Assembly (NCBI RefSeq): GCF_030020805.1
Contig: NZ_CP125098.1
Location: forward strand, 2,150,001-2,214,000
Source of the DNA: Paenibacillus sp. RC67
Lineage (GTDB): Bacteria; Bacillota; Bacilli; Paenibacillales; NBRC-103111
DNA length: 64,000 nt
Reading direction: 5' to 3'
This document shows, in pieces, positions 50,430 to 59,063 of the stretch (the first letter of the stretch is position 1; every line of letters begins with the position of its first letter). The notes below the pieces were generated by a model that saw only the letters and a list, made by a program, of their open reading frames with translations, did not search any database and was not told where the DNA came from. Both the position numbers and the translations under genes were made by a program.

Positions 50430-50918
50430 ATGGCTTCCAAGATACTAAAAGAGTTTAAAGATTTTGCTATGAAAGGTAACATGATCGATTTGGCGATCGG
50501 TGTCATTATCGGTGGTGCCTTCGGTAAAGTTGTCACATCCATTGTTAATGATATCGTTATGCCGCCTATAGGCTTGCTCCTTGGCCGCGTCAATTTCTCG
50601 GAGCTGTTCTTCAGCTTGAACGGGATTAGCTACGATTCACTGGCTGATGCCAAAAAAGTCGGAGCGCCTACGCTCAACATCGGATTGTTCATTAATACAC
50701 TGCTAGATTTCTTGATCGTTTCCTTCGTTATTTTCATTACGGTCAAACAATTGAACCGTCTTCGTAAAAAACAAGAGGACAAGCCCGATCCGAAGAAAGA
50801 AACGAAGGAATGTCCTGAATGCTTGTCGGATATTCCCAAACAGGCCATTCGCTGCAAATTTTGTACCGCTTATGTTGAGCCGGCAGCTTCAATGGAATCG
50901 CCGCGTACAATGAACTAA
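50430..50918 (+). CDS. mscL: Large-conductance mechanosensitive channel with zinc-ribbon C-terminus
   Basis: 162 residues. The MscL part (1-~115) is canonical: [44 protein letters not shown] (TM1 with pore-lining Gly and Ala), a periplasmic loop, and [19 protein letters not shown] (TM2), then [10 protein letters not shown]. It differs from Escherichia coli MscL (136 aa) by an added cytoplasmic tail containing two CxxC pairs ([18 protein letters not shown]), a likely zinc ribbon. Emergency release valve during hypo-osmotic shock. Alone in its transcript, with a terminator after. Confidence 0.94.
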   Translation: MASKILKEFKDFAMKGNMIDLAIGVIIGGAFGKVVTSIVNDIVMPPIGLLLGRVNFSELFFSLNGISYDSLADAKKVGAPTLNIGLFINTLLDFLIVSFVIFITVKQLNRLRKKQEDKPDPKKETKECPECLSDIPKQAIRCKFCTAYVEPAASMESPRTMN

Positions 50919-50934
50919 TATATATGGATAGGAG

Positions 50935-50960
50935 AAAACCGCCCAGAAGGCGGTTTTTTT
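50935..50960. terminator. Bidirectional terminator
   Basis: Perfect stem AAAACCGCC / GGCGGTTTT with T-run on the plus strand and A-run on the left, between convergent mscL and the cyclase gene. Confidence 0.9.
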
Positions 50961-50968
50961 CATGTGCG

Positions 50969-52846
50969 TTAGGCTAGCGAGCCATACTTACGCAAATATT
51001 TAGAAAGGGTTAATAAAGGCCATGCGAAATTTCCACTATGGTAATTGATATACACGCTTCCGGGAAGACCGGACCCCGTAGGATAAGTAAATCGCCAATC
51101 CGCAGTATGTAAAGAGTCGATTAGCCTCTGCATGCCTCTTTGGATGGGGACACTCGGACGATCATGCGTATCGATGAGCAGGTCAAGAGCCCAAGCGGTC
51201 TGTGAAGGAGTACTGTTGTTCAGCGGGACATACCTTCTCCTAATATCGCTGTAACAGGATTCGCCCCAGCCACCATCGGAGTTCTGGATACTTAACATCC
51301 ATCGAGCCGCTTTTTCGATCGCAGGGTGATGCTGCGGAATGCCGACAGCGAGCAATCCTGTAACAGCGGCACTGCTGCCGTGAATGTAGCATATCCCCCA
51401 ACGGCCGAACCAGCTTCCATCTTGTTCTTGCTGGCGTATGATCCATTGTGCTGATTTTTGCACAGGAAGACGGTTTACCGACTGGCCTGCTTCTTTACCC
51501 AAAAATAAAAGTGTTCGAGCCGTCAAATCCGGGGTTGAACGATCCAATATAATATCTTCCGCGTGCTCAAACGCAAAGAGATGGGTCAGCCTCTCCGGAG
51601 ACTCTCTCTCAAATGCGGACCAGCCACCGTCATCATTTTGCATGGCGAGCACCCAGCGCAATCCATTCTGCCATGCCTGCTTATACTGAAGGGATGTGGA
51701 AGTGTATGGCGTAATAGCTCGCAGGACAGCAGTGCTGTCGTCAATATCGGGGTACAGTGTGTTGATATTGGAAAATCCCCATCCACCAGGCGGCGTATCC
51801 GGACAGCGCAAGGCCCAATCGCCGTAACGTGTTTGCTGACGGGCCAATAGGTATTCCGAAGAATTTTGAATCATGGGATGCTGATAGGAAATTCCTGCTT
51901 GCTGCAGAGCACAGTTTATCATAGCGGTATCCCATACAGTAGATGTAGACACCTGCAAATGGGCTTTTTGTTCGTTGACGCACAGTAAGGTATTCAGGCT
52001 GCTTATCGCTTTCGATAGAACGGGTGAATCACTTCCGAATCCTAGAGACGTCAGAGCGAAAACCATAAGTATCGTTGCTGTAGAGTAGGTAAGTAAAGTT
52101 CCATCCGGTTCGATTCGATCCAGCATGAACATTTTGGCTTTGTCCAGTGCGGCTTCATGTAGAGGAGCATGGAGGAAAGGAGCGGCTTCTAGAAGTCGAT
52201 GAATAGCTGCTATCCAGGATACGTGGCTCTCGAAGGGCTGCTTTTCCCCAACATACAGGTCGGATAAATCGGGCGTTGCCTCGGTGCGAATGGAGTAATT
52301 TGCATTAGACATGATCATGATAGGGACTAAGTGAACTCTCGCATGACCGGATAAATCAAAAATATTAAAGAAAAACCAGGACGGAGCAAGCATGAATTCC
52401 ACCGGAACCTTGAGCATATCGGGCCAAGGCGACTGACCGGTTATAGCTAGAAAGGCTTGCGTGAGCATCGTTTTTACTTGGGTAAGTCCGCCGCGTGCAA
52501 GAATGAACTGCTTGGCCCTTTGCAAGCGGGAATCGCTTTTAGTGAAATAGCCTGAGTACAATAGAGCATAATAGGCTTCAACCGTCGCTTCCAGATCACC
52601 TTCCTGCTGATCGTAAAAAAGCTTCCACGCCCCATTCTCTTCCTGACTGTTAATGATTCGTTCGGCCAGCTTTCGAATAACCGCTTCATGCCCATTTCGC
52701 TGTAGAGAACGAAGCAGCAGGATCATATAGGTGTCTGTCGCCGGACCAGTTTCAAAGCAGAGTCTCCACGAGCCGTCCTTATGCTGCATTTGCTGCAATC
52801 TGCCCGTCATTTCGTTTATTTGAGTCATAATAGTTTGATGGTTCAT
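50969..52846 (-). CDS. sqhC: Squalene-hopene cyclase family protein (sporulenol-synthase-like)
   Basis: 625 residues, typical class II terpene cyclase length. The catalytic acid motif is DIDD at residues 367-370 (YPDIDDSTAVLRAI), preceded by WGFSNINTLYP. Several QW motifs are visible: DGSWRLCFETG, NGAWKLFYDQQEGDLEATVEAYYAL, DGGWSAFERE, DGSWFGRWG and DGGWGESCYSDIRRRY. The substrate is a linear triterpene or tetraprenyl; in Bacillus subtilis SqhC makes sporulenes in spores. Membrane-associated, single-gene unit, divergent from an AraC regulator. Confidence 0.92.
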   Translation of the reverse strand: MNHQTIMTQINEMTGRLQQMQHKDGSWRLCFETGPATDTYMILLLRSLQRNGHEAVIRKLAERIINSQEENGAWKLFYDQQEGDLEATVEAYYALLYSGYFTKSDSRLQRAKQFILARGGLTQVKTMLTQAFLAITGQSPWPDMLKVPVEFMLAPSWFFFNIFDLSGHARVHLVPIMIMSNANYSIRTEATPDLSDLYVGEKQPFESHVSWIAAIHRLLEAAPFLHAPLHEAALDKAKMFMLDRIEPDGTLLTYSTATILMVFALTSLGFGSDSPVLSKAISSLNTLLCVNEQKAHLQVSTSTVWDTAMINCALQQAGISYQHPMIQNSSEYLLARQQTRYGDWALRCPDTPPGGWGFSNINTLYPDIDDSTAVLRAITPYTSTSLQYKQAWQNGLRWVLAMQNDDGGWSAFERESPERLTHLFAFEHAEDIILDRSTPDLTARTLLFLGKEAGQSVNRLPVQKSAQWIIRQQEQDGSWFGRWGICYIHGSSAAVTGLLAVGIPQHHPAIEKAARWMLSIQNSDGGWGESCYSDIRRRYVPLNNSTPSQTAWALDLLIDTHDRPSVPIQRGMQRLIDSLHTADWRFTYPTGSGLPGSVYINYHSGNFAWPLLTLSKYLRKYGSLA

Positions 52847-52993
52847 AGTTCACCTCGATTTTTGCTTCTATTTCCTTATTTGTATGCTTCGAGGACGTTC
52901 CTATGCTCAGTAGTATGGTTGTATAGCTTCCATAGCGGTTTTATTATAAACTAGGTGGGGAAAGCATGTATTTCTATTATTCGGAGGCTGTAT

Positions 52994-53857
52994 ATGAAAC
53001 TATTGAGAGACTCTCAGCTCACGCTGCTCTGGACAGCGCGTATCGATTATTCCAAGGGCAGTCAGGTTGAGCCTCACACGCACTCCGATTATGATCAGCT
53101 CTTGGTTGTTTTGTCTGGCCACGGTAAAGTGACTTTTGGCCAGCAAGAGTGCGATATGCAGGAAGGGCACGCTTATTTATTTATGAAAGGGATTTCACAC
53201 AGCTTTCGATTTACCGGTCAGAGCGTAACACTGGATTTCAAATTCAGACTTGCGGACCCGGAAATGGCGGACTATTTTTCTTCTATCCAACCGTTTAGTT
53301 TGTGTGAAAGCATACATTTGGCAGAGCTTAAGCAATGGTACAAAATGTCGCTTCTTCAGGCACGAAAGCCTGGAAGATTCCATCCTATGAGCATCGAGGC
53401 AGGGTTTAAAGGGACGCTTGTCTCGCTTCTTGCGAGCAATGGATCGATACAATCGGGGCCATATACGGAACTGGGTTTTAAAGAATCTAACGATCCAATC
53501 GTTCATTATATGAAGATGCATTTTGCGGAAAAAATTACGCTGGGGATGCTCTCGAAGCACTTTGGCTTTAATCCTAACTATTTAATCAAACGATTTTTCG
53601 ATAAAACGGGCATGACGCCAATACAGTACTTGCAAGAAATTCGATTGGAGAAAGCGAAGGAATATCTTGAATTCACGGATTTGCCGATATCGGAGGTAGC
53701 TGAGATGGTGGGCTGGACCCAAGCCTATTTTTCAAAAATACTAAAAAAACGAACAGGGCTTCCACCATCTCAATATCGAGACTCGCTGTTGAATGCGATC
53801 GGGCAGGATATCATTCTAGAAGAAAACTTCTCCAATGTATGGCGGATCGTTCCTTGA
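52994..53857 (+). CDS. AraC family transcriptional regulator with cupin sensor
   Basis: 287 residues from the ATG 6 nt after GGAGG (the longer frame has a poor start). N-terminal cupin-like sensor (~20-90): HTHSDYDQLLVVLSGHGKVTFGQQECDMQEGHAYLFMKGISHSF. C-terminal double helix-turn-helix: ITLGMLSKHFGFNPNYLIKRFFDKTGMTPIQYLQEIRLEKAKEYLEFTDLPISEVAEMVGWTQAYFSKILKKRTGLPPSQYR. Directly upstream of an alcohol dehydrogenase and an alginate-lyase-like gene that it probably activates; carbohydrate ligand inferred. Confidence 0.9.
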   Translation: MKLLRDSQLTLLWTARIDYSKGSQVEPHTHSDYDQLLVVLSGHGKVTFGQQECDMQEGHAYLFMKGISHSFRFTGQSVTLDFKFRLADPEMADYFSSIQPFSLCESIHLAELKQWYKMSLLQARKPGRFHPMSIEAGFKGTLVSLLASNGSIQSGPYTELGFKESNDPIVHYMKMHFAEKITLGMLSKHFGFNPNYLIKRFFDKTGMTPIQYLQEIRLEKAKEYLEFTDLPISEVAEMVGWTQAYFSKILKKRTGLPPSQYRDSLLNAIGQDIILEENFSNVWRIVP

Positions 53858-53926
53858 AAAACAAAAACTGAATAATGGCAATAAACAGATGAAGTTTGTC
53901 CCTGTTCGGTGCTAAGGCCCATCCTT

Positions 53927-53932
53927 TATAAT
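53927..53932 (+). promoter_or_regulatory. Candidate activator-dependent promoter (-10) for the dehydrogenase
   Basis: Perfect TATAAT at 53927-53932 with no good -35 at 17 bp, 40 bp before the dehydrogenase start, consistent with activation by the AraC-type regulator upstream. Confidence 0.4.
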
Positions 53933-53971
53933 TTGAATGGATCGAACTAGAAAGGATAAGGGGCTAAACAT

Positions 53972-55006
53972 ATGGTCAGAAAGATGTCTGTTCCACCTAT
54001 GCAACTGGTAGATTACGACGGTGAGGGAACCCAGTTATGTGCCGTTGTGGAGGAAGTTGGCAGCATTACGCTGAAAAGATCGCTCATTCCAGAGCCTGCC
54101 GAGGGAGAAGTTCGAGTCAAAGTAAAATGGGTCGGTATTTGCGGTAGCGATGTGGAAGTGTTCCGAGGAGCCAGGGAGCCGGAATTTATCTCCTATCCAA
54201 CGAGGCTCGGCCATGAAGTCGCAGGTGTTATCGATAAGGTAGGCCCTAACGTGATAGGGCTTCAGGTTGGTGATCCGGTTGCTCTTCGCTATATTTGGGG
54301 AGCATTTGCCGAGTATGTATGCTGCACGCCTTTCTCTGTGAAGGTGCTGCCCAAAGAGCTTCCTCTTATTGAAGGCTCATTAATTGAAGTACTCCCCGGC
54401 GTTATTCATGCGGCCGAGCTTGGAGATATTTCTCCAAATAAAAATGTGCTAATTACCGGACAAGGTGTCAGCGGATTGGTTATGACGCAGGTCGTCAGCT
54501 TGTTCAGTCCTCGCAATCTCGTCGTGACGGATTTATTCGATGAGAAGCTGGCTCTGGCTCGCAAATATGGTGCAACCCACACTTACAAAATGCCTTCCCC
54601 GGATGCGAACACAATGGATATTGTCGGAAAAGATTTCCCGGATGGCTTCGATGTCGTCATTCCATGCTTACTGGAGGGCGATGGGATGGTAGATGCCATC
54701 AACGCCACTGGACAGAACGGGCGTATTGTGATGTACGGCTGTATAGGTACTTGTCATAAGCCAGTAGATTTCTTCAAAATTCATAAGAAACGATTGGATA
54801 TCTTATCGACGGAACCGAAACGGGATATCGACAACCGTCGGTATTTTGACCAGGGTTTGAGGCTTGTTCTTGATGGGCTGGTAAATACCGAGGAAATGAT
54901 CACGCATGTTGTGAAGCTGGATCAAGTAGCCGAAGCGTTCAAGCTGCGCAACGAGCATAAGGGCGATACGATTCATGTGATGATCGATTGCGATACCAAA
55001 GCTTAG
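53972..55006 (+). CDS. Zinc-dependent alcohol/polyol dehydrogenase (MDR superfamily)
   Basis: 344 residues. GICGSDVEVFRGA supplies the catalytic-zinc Cys, GHEVAGVI the His-Glu pair, and GDPVALRYIWGAFAEY the GroES-like fold; the four-Cys structural zinc lobe is missing. Rossmann half: NVLITGQGVSGLVMTQVVSLF (GxGxxG), VTDLFDEKLALARKYGATHTY, NGRIVMYGCIG. NAD(P)H-dependent oxidation of a sugar alcohol or similar. 29 bp before an alginate-lyase-like gene and behind the AraC gene, so part of a uronate/sugar catabolic cassette (inference). Confidence 0.9.
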   Translation: MVRKMSVPPMQLVDYDGEGTQLCAVVEEVGSITLKRSLIPEPAEGEVRVKVKWVGICGSDVEVFRGAREPEFISYPTRLGHEVAGVIDKVGPNVIGLQVGDPVALRYIWGAFAEYVCCTPFSVKVLPKELPLIEGSLIEVLPGVIHAAELGDISPNKNVLITGQGVSGLVMTQVVSLFSPRNLVVTDLFDEKLALARKYGATHTYKMPSPDANTMDIVGKDFPDGFDVVIPCLLEGDGMVDAINATGQNGRIVMYGCIGTCHKPVDFFKIHKKRLDILSTEPKRDIDNRRYFDQGLRLVLDGLVNTEEMITHVVKLDQVAEAFKLRNEHKGDTIHVMIDCDTKA

Positions 55007-55034
55007 CACTACCTAAGGAGGAGCGGAAATTAAA

Positions 55035-56159
55035 ATGATCAATCAAACGGCAGTAGGCAGCCAAAAGGAACGGCTTGCTCTGTTCGATAAAGAATGGATA
55101 ATCCGACACGCAGAGGGATCCTTAGCTGCAGATACGATACATATAACGGATTCCATAGCTGAAATGAGTGAGGGCGGCATTCACGATTTTTACTCCAATG
55201 GGGACTATTGGTGGCCGAATCCCGATACGAAGGACGGACTTCCCTATATTCAACGTGATGGGGAAAGCAATCCGAACAATTTTGATAGTCACCGGCTTGG
55301 CTTACGAAGAATGAGAACGCATGCCGCCAATTTAGCCGCTGCTTTTTCACTCACAGGTAATGAAGCTTACGCTGAGAAAGCCGTTCAATTTTTAAAAGAG
55401 TTTTTTCTGGATGAAGCTACAAGAATGAACCCCCATCTGCTTTATGCTCAAGCATTACCTGGGATATGCGCTGGGCGCGGTATCGGTATCATCGACACAT
55501 TGCATTTGATCGATATTCCGTTCGCAGTAGAAGCCTTGAAAGATTCACCTGCGTTGACGGAGGAGATCTATCTAGAGTTAAAGCAATGGTTTGCCGAATA
55601 TTTAACTTGGATGAGTACACATCCTAACGGAATTGAAGAAATGAACGCGCATAACAATCATTCGGTGTGTTGGTTCGTACAGGCGGCGGCTTTCGCATGG
55701 TTTACAGGGAATGAGGAGATGCTGCAGTTTTGCAGACAGCGTTATAAAGAAAAGCTGCTCCCTGATCAAATGGCGGATGACGGCAGCTTCCCGCGCGAAT
55801 TGGCACGGACGAAGCCGTACGGGTATGCGATATTCGTATTAGATAATATGGTGACGCTGTGTCATATCTTATCGACGCCTCAGGATGACTTGTGGAGCTA
55901 TGAGCTGTCGGATGGTCGTGGCATTCGTAAAGGGCTGGACTATTTATTCCCTTATATGCAAGATAAGAGCAGTTGGCCGTATGCTCCGGATGTGGAGCAC
56001 TTCGAAGGCTGGCCGGCGAAGGTATCGGGCCTGTTATTTGCAGGGTTAGCGTTGGGAGAAGAGACATATGTTGAGCTTTGGAAGAAGCTTGACCCGGATC
56101 CTACCGATATGGAGGTTCGTAGGAACATTGCGGTACGGCAGCCAGTGCTGTGGGTATAA
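55035..56159 (+). CDS. Alginate-lyase-family protein
   Basis: 374 residues, all-alpha toroid-type fold with alginate_lyase Pfam-like features: GGIHDFYSNGDYWWPNPDTKDGLPYIQRDGESNPNNFDSHRLGL, WMSTHPNGIEEMNAHNNHSVCW (Asn-Asn-His) and DDGSFPRELARTKPYGYAIFVLDNM. No signal peptide, so it would act in the cytoplasm on imported oligo-uronates, or is a non-secreted hydrolase. Same transcript as the dehydrogenase. Alternative: another polysaccharide lyase family with the same fold. Confidence 0.8.
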   Translation: MINQTAVGSQKERLALFDKEWIIRHAEGSLAADTIHITDSIAEMSEGGIHDFYSNGDYWWPNPDTKDGLPYIQRDGESNPNNFDSHRLGLRRMRTHAANLAAAFSLTGNEAYAEKAVQFLKEFFLDEATRMNPHLLYAQALPGICAGRGIGIIDTLHLIDIPFAVEALKDSPALTEEIYLELKQWFAEYLTWMSTHPNGIEEMNAHNNHSVCWFVQAAAFAWFTGNEEMLQFCRQRYKEKLLPDQMADDGSFPRELARTKPYGYAIFVLDNMVTLCHILSTPQDDLWSYELSDGRGIRKGLDYLFPYMQDKSSWPYAPDVEHFEGWPAKVSGLLFAGLALGEETYVELWKKLDPDPTDMEVRRNIAVRQPVLWV

Positions 56160-56166
56160 GGTTGTG

Positions 56167-56213
56167 AAAAAGCAGGAAGAGTCCTTAGTAAGAGGCTGCT
56201 TCCTGCTTTTTTT
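56167..56213 (+). terminator. Rho-independent terminator
   Basis: Stem AGCAGGAA / TTCCTGCT with flanking A- and T-tracts, right after the alginate-lyase-like gene. Confidence 0.92.
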
Positions 56214-56378
56214 CTTTTTTATAAGAAAGCTAAGGCTTGACAGTAAGGAACCCTTACAGTCTGAAAGCCCATTTTTTTCAGCTACTGCACCATTAGATAG
56301 AGCCATTCATAAACTAACTTTGACTGTATCCCTACACCTTGTAATGATACAAAAACCCGGGCAAGGAGGGGTGACACA

Positions 56379-56603
56379 TTGAAGGGCAGCGACCATAAAA
56401 GTAAATTTTTACTAACCAATCGTGAACGCGAAGTTTTCGAACTGTTGGTGCAGGACAAAACTACTAAGGATATAGCACAACAGCTGTTTATCAGCGAGAA
56501 AACGGTGCGTAACCATATTTCCAACGTCATGCAAAAACTGAATGTAAAAGGTCGTTCACAAGCAGTTGTCGAGCTGATCAAGCTTGGGGAGTTAACCATC
56601 TGA
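56379..56603 (+). CDS. gerE: Spore transcription factor GerE
   Basis: 74 residues, the usual GerE length (LuxR-type helix-turn-helix alone). The stretch LLTNREREVFELLVQDKTTKDIAQQLFISEKTVRNHISNVMQKLNVKGRSQAVVELIKLGEL is nearly the Bacillus subtilis GerE sequence. DNA-binding regulator of late mother-cell sporulation, including coat and cge genes in B. subtilis. TTG start after AAGGAGG. It is 21 kb from the CgeB-like genes. Confidence 0.97.
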   Translation: MKGSDHKSKFLLTNREREVFELLVQDKTTKDIAQQLFISEKTVRNHISNVMQKLNVKGRSQAVVELIKLGELTI

Positions 56604-56741
56604 TCAGTCAGGCTATCCGGCTTTGCACAGTTTAGTCCTACTTAGCCTTCTTATGCACTTTCCTCAGGGAATGTACGCGGGGAGGCTCTTTGGTTTGTAA
56701 CAATTTACACACACATGCTCAATACGCCGATGGCACTAAAA

Positions 56742-56762
56742 AGAGCCACTATAAGTGGCTCT
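56742..56762 (-). terminator. Terminator of the small minus-strand gene
   Basis: Stem AGAGCCACT / AGTGGCTCT with 3-nt loop, followed on the minus strand by TTTT. Confidence 0.85.
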
Positions 56763-56767
56763 AGGAA

Positions 56768-56974
56768 TTATCTGAAACCTCTGACGGTACTATTGTGGTT
56801 GTCGCCATTCTGAAGAGTAACTGTTTTGATAGACGAGATAGGGATAATATTAAGATTTTGCGGAGATTGATACTTAACAAATTTTTCGTCCATCTCGATC
56901 AATGTTCCGCCGCTGACACTCCCACCATCGATGAAAAGAATGGTGACTTGTTGATTAATAAATTCCTTCAACAT
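56768..56974 (-). CDS. Small protein, DUF2642-like
   Basis: 68 residues from ATG with AGAAGGG upstream; a GTG nine bases earlier is too close to that RBS. Beta-rich pattern LKEFINQQVTILFIDGGSVSGGTLIEMDEKFVKYQS, IIPISSIKTVTL, an SH3/Sm-like barrel profile known in DUF2642 proteins of Bacillus and Paenibacillus. Cytoplasmic, function unknown; related proteins are sometimes spore-associated. Confidence 0.65.
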   Translation of the reverse strand: MLKEFINQQVTILFIDGGSVSGGTLIEMDEKFVKYQSPQNLNIIPISSIKTVTLQNGDNHNSTVRGFR

Positions 56975-57104
56975 ATTTAGCACATCCCTTCTTTCATCAT
57001 CTTATCTTATAATGGTTTATTTAGCAAAGAAATGGAAAAGGGGAAAACTACCAACGCAGCTGGAAAATGGTGCACGACCATATTTCCAACGTAGGGGGAG
57101 GACG

Positions 57105-57251
57105 TTAGTCCTCCGGTGTACGGTCTAGGAATAGGCGCGTTACAGAAGTAAAATCTCCCTTATTCGTTTCTTCCTCGGTAGCCTTTTCTTCCAGACTATC
57201 ATGAGTATTCATGCCTGGGGCGATTGTAGGTTCATCATGCTTGTTTTCCAT
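57105..57251 (-). CDS. Small acidic protein, 48 aa, unknown
   Basis: 48 codons with a proper RBS (AGAGGTGAT) 5 nt before ATG. Acidic N-terminal half (Glu/Asp/Thr-rich) followed by GDFTSVTRLFLDRTPED. The C-terminal VTRLFLDR pattern looks conserved-type rather than random. Too short to be found by length-based calling. Function not recognised. Confidence 0.6.
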   Translation of the reverse strand: MENKHDEPTIAPGMNTHDSLEEKATEEETNKGDFTSVTRLFLDRTPED

Positions 57252-57441
57252 CGTTATATCACCTCTGTGGTTATCATTGGCAATGAAGCATGAAGAAATA
57301 CATATTCCTTTGTTAACAAAACAAATTCTAAATTCTTGATGACCAGCGGAAAGAAAACCACAGGGAGGGAGAGAGTCTAAGGACCATCGTCAAATGTTGA
57401 ATGCCATGCTGTGGGTAGAACGAACAGGCTCGCCTTACGCC

Positions 57442-58035
57442 CTAATCATTTAATCCCTTTCCATTGAGAATTTGCTGCATATACTTTTCAACCCTTGACT
57501 CTCGAGTTTTGGATTGTTTGGGTTCAGTAAAATAAAGAAGGTATGCTCTTTGCCGTCCGGGCGTCAATGCTTCAAAAGCAGTTTTCAAAGCTGGGTTTTC
57601 CACGAGTTTATTTTGAAATTCTTCAGGAATTCTGTATTCTGTATTCTTTTTAAAATTCACTTCCAAACCGGATTTTTCAACTTCAATGGCTTCATAAATA
57701 TAGGCTTTCAATATGGTTTCCATTTCAATTATTTCTTGAACATTGGTGAACCGAATCTGGCGTGCCGCCTGTACATTCTCCGTTTGTTGGATTAGAATAC
57801 CATGGGCATCTTTGAACAAGGCACCTTTGTGAAACAGAAGAGCACAGTATTCTTTAAATCCATGTATTAAAACTATGTTTTTATTTTGAAACGTGTAACA
57901 GGGATGCATCCACTTAAATTCTTCGGTCAGCTCACAGTCAAGAACGATATCTCTCAACTTCTCATATTCGTCCTTCCACTTTGTTGCCTTACTTAAAAAT
58001 TCATCAACCTTAGGATTCATTTTACGCTGTGTCAT
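57442..58035 (-). CDS. DUF1801/YdeI-family protein
   Basis: 197 residues. N-terminal DUF1801 fold (VDEFLSKATKWKDEYEKLRDIVLDCELTEEFKWMHPCYTFQNKNIVLIHGFKEYCALLFHKGALFKD) and a C-terminal YdeI/OmdA-like helical part (IPEEFQNKLVENPALKTAFEALTPGRQRAYLLYFTEPKQSKTRESRVEKYMQQILNGKG). Cytoplasmic, role poorly known in the family (stress or envelope-related). ATG one codon inside a TTG-started frame. Confidence 0.85.
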   Translation of the reverse strand: MTQRKMNPKVDEFLSKATKWKDEYEKLRDIVLDCELTEEFKWMHPCYTFQNKNIVLIHGFKEYCALLFHKGALFKDAHGILIQQTENVQAARQIRFTNVQEIIEMETILKAYIYEAIEVEKSGLEVNFKKNTEYRIPEEFQNKLVENPALKTAFEALTPGRQRAYLLYFTEPKQSKTRESRVEKYMQQILNGKGLND

Positions 58036-58370
58036 CAAGGAACACCCTTTTTCATCATTGTAATATTGTGTTTTTAAAATAAGCAGAAAATCTACTTGAG
58101 TGCTTACTTAGCTTGCCCCCGTAAAGACTCTAGTTTATTCGTTGCAATATTGCAATTATTAATGTTCTAATTTGTCGTATCTTTATACTACTTCGGCATC
58201 ATATGGATTGTATCCTTATTCATTTTCATACATAACTCACTCGCTTATTTCATTAGTCTCTCTGTGCTTTTCCTTGGATTAGGGAAAAGCCGGAGGGCTT
58301 TTTGATTGGCTATGAATTTTTGCATAATCAGGGTAAAATGGGCTTTAAACAGCAGGGAGGAGCGGAAGCA
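58036..58370. other. 335-bp non-coding stretch with overlapping hairpins
   Basis: No convincing gene. It is A/T-rich between the DUF1801 gene and the START-like gene. Near its end two hairpins share bases: GCTTTTCC / GGAAAAGC at 58266-58290 and AAAAGCC-GGAG-GGCTTTT at 58285-58302, the second followed by T residues. They cannot form together, as in attenuators, but they could also be a plain terminator and chance pairing. Confidence 0.5.
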
Positions 58371-58844
58371 ATGCCTGTAATCGAAATGTCTTTATTTATA
58401 GATGCTCCTGTTCAACTTTGCTTTGATCTGTCCAGAAGCATTGACATCCACATGGAGTCTACGTCCGAAACGCAGGAGAGAGCCATAGCAGGAAGAACGA
58501 GTGGGTTGATCGAGCTAAATGAAACAGTAACGTGGGAAGCTATTCATCTAGGGGTGCGGCAGAGGTTAACGGTTCGCATTACGGAAATGGAAGCGCCGCA
58601 TCGCTTTGTTGATGAAATGGTTAGTGGAGCGTTCAAGCGTTTTACTCATTGGCACGAGTTTGTTCCTTATGAGAACGGAACCTTGATGAAGGATCGTTTT
58701 GATTATACATCTCCTTTAGGTGTTCTCGGCCGGGTAGCCGATTCGTTATTTCTGGAGAATTACATGACTCGCTTTTTACGTCAGCGGAATGAATACATTA
58801 AGACAACGGCTGAGAGGCAAACGGCCATGAATGAATTTAAATAA
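58371..58844 (+). CDS. SRPBCC (START/Bet v1-like) protein
   Basis: 157 residues from the ATG 8 nt after GGGAGGAG (a longer frame exists upstream). Ligand-binding helix-grip fold typical of SRPBCC: EMSLFIDAPVQLCFDLSRSIDIHMESTSETQERAIAG, ELNETVTWEAIHLGVRQRLTVRITEMEAPHRFVDEMVSGAFKRFTHWHEF, MKDRFDYTSPLGVLGRVADSLFLENYMTRFLRQRNEYIK. Similar to YndB/cell-division-inhibitor-like proteins; ligand unknown. Cytoplasmic. Confidence 0.85.
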   Translation: MPVIEMSLFIDAPVQLCFDLSRSIDIHMESTSETQERAIAGRTSGLIELNETVTWEAIHLGVRQRLTVRITEMEAPHRFVDEMVSGAFKRFTHWHEFVPYENGTLMKDRFDYTSPLGVLGRVADSLFLENYMTRFLRQRNEYIKTTAERQTAMNEFK

Positions 58845-58904
58845 TTTCCACCATAGTTAGTTATTTTTTCTGCCTTATTCAAAATAAGCTCATAGCGAAT
58901 AATT

Positions 58905-58957
58905 AGAGCCGTAAGGTGTGTTTTCTGAAGGAAAAGCACTAGAGGCTTTTATTTTTG
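58905..58957 (+). terminator. Terminator-like hairpin after the START-like gene
   Basis: Outer stem AGAGCC / GGCTTT with an inner GTG/CAC and TTTTC/GGAAAA arm and a T-rich tail. Could instead be part of the leader of the next gene. Confidence 0.5.
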
Positions 58958-58980
58958 TTATGTAGATTAATAAAATCTAT

Positions 58981-59018
58981 CATTAAAATAAATATGATTA
59001 ATTATACTTATTTTAATG
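58981..59018. repeat. Long inverted repeat upstream of the citrate-synthase-like gene
   Basis: Perfect 11-bp arms CATTAAAATAA (58981-58991) and TTATTTTAATG (59008-59018) separated by 16 nt. Position, just before GGAGGGG and the gene start, suggests an operator or an mRNA hairpin. Confidence 0.6.
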
Positions 59019-59063
59019 GAGGGGATACAATATAATCAAGACGATAAGAAAGGTTGTGATTAT

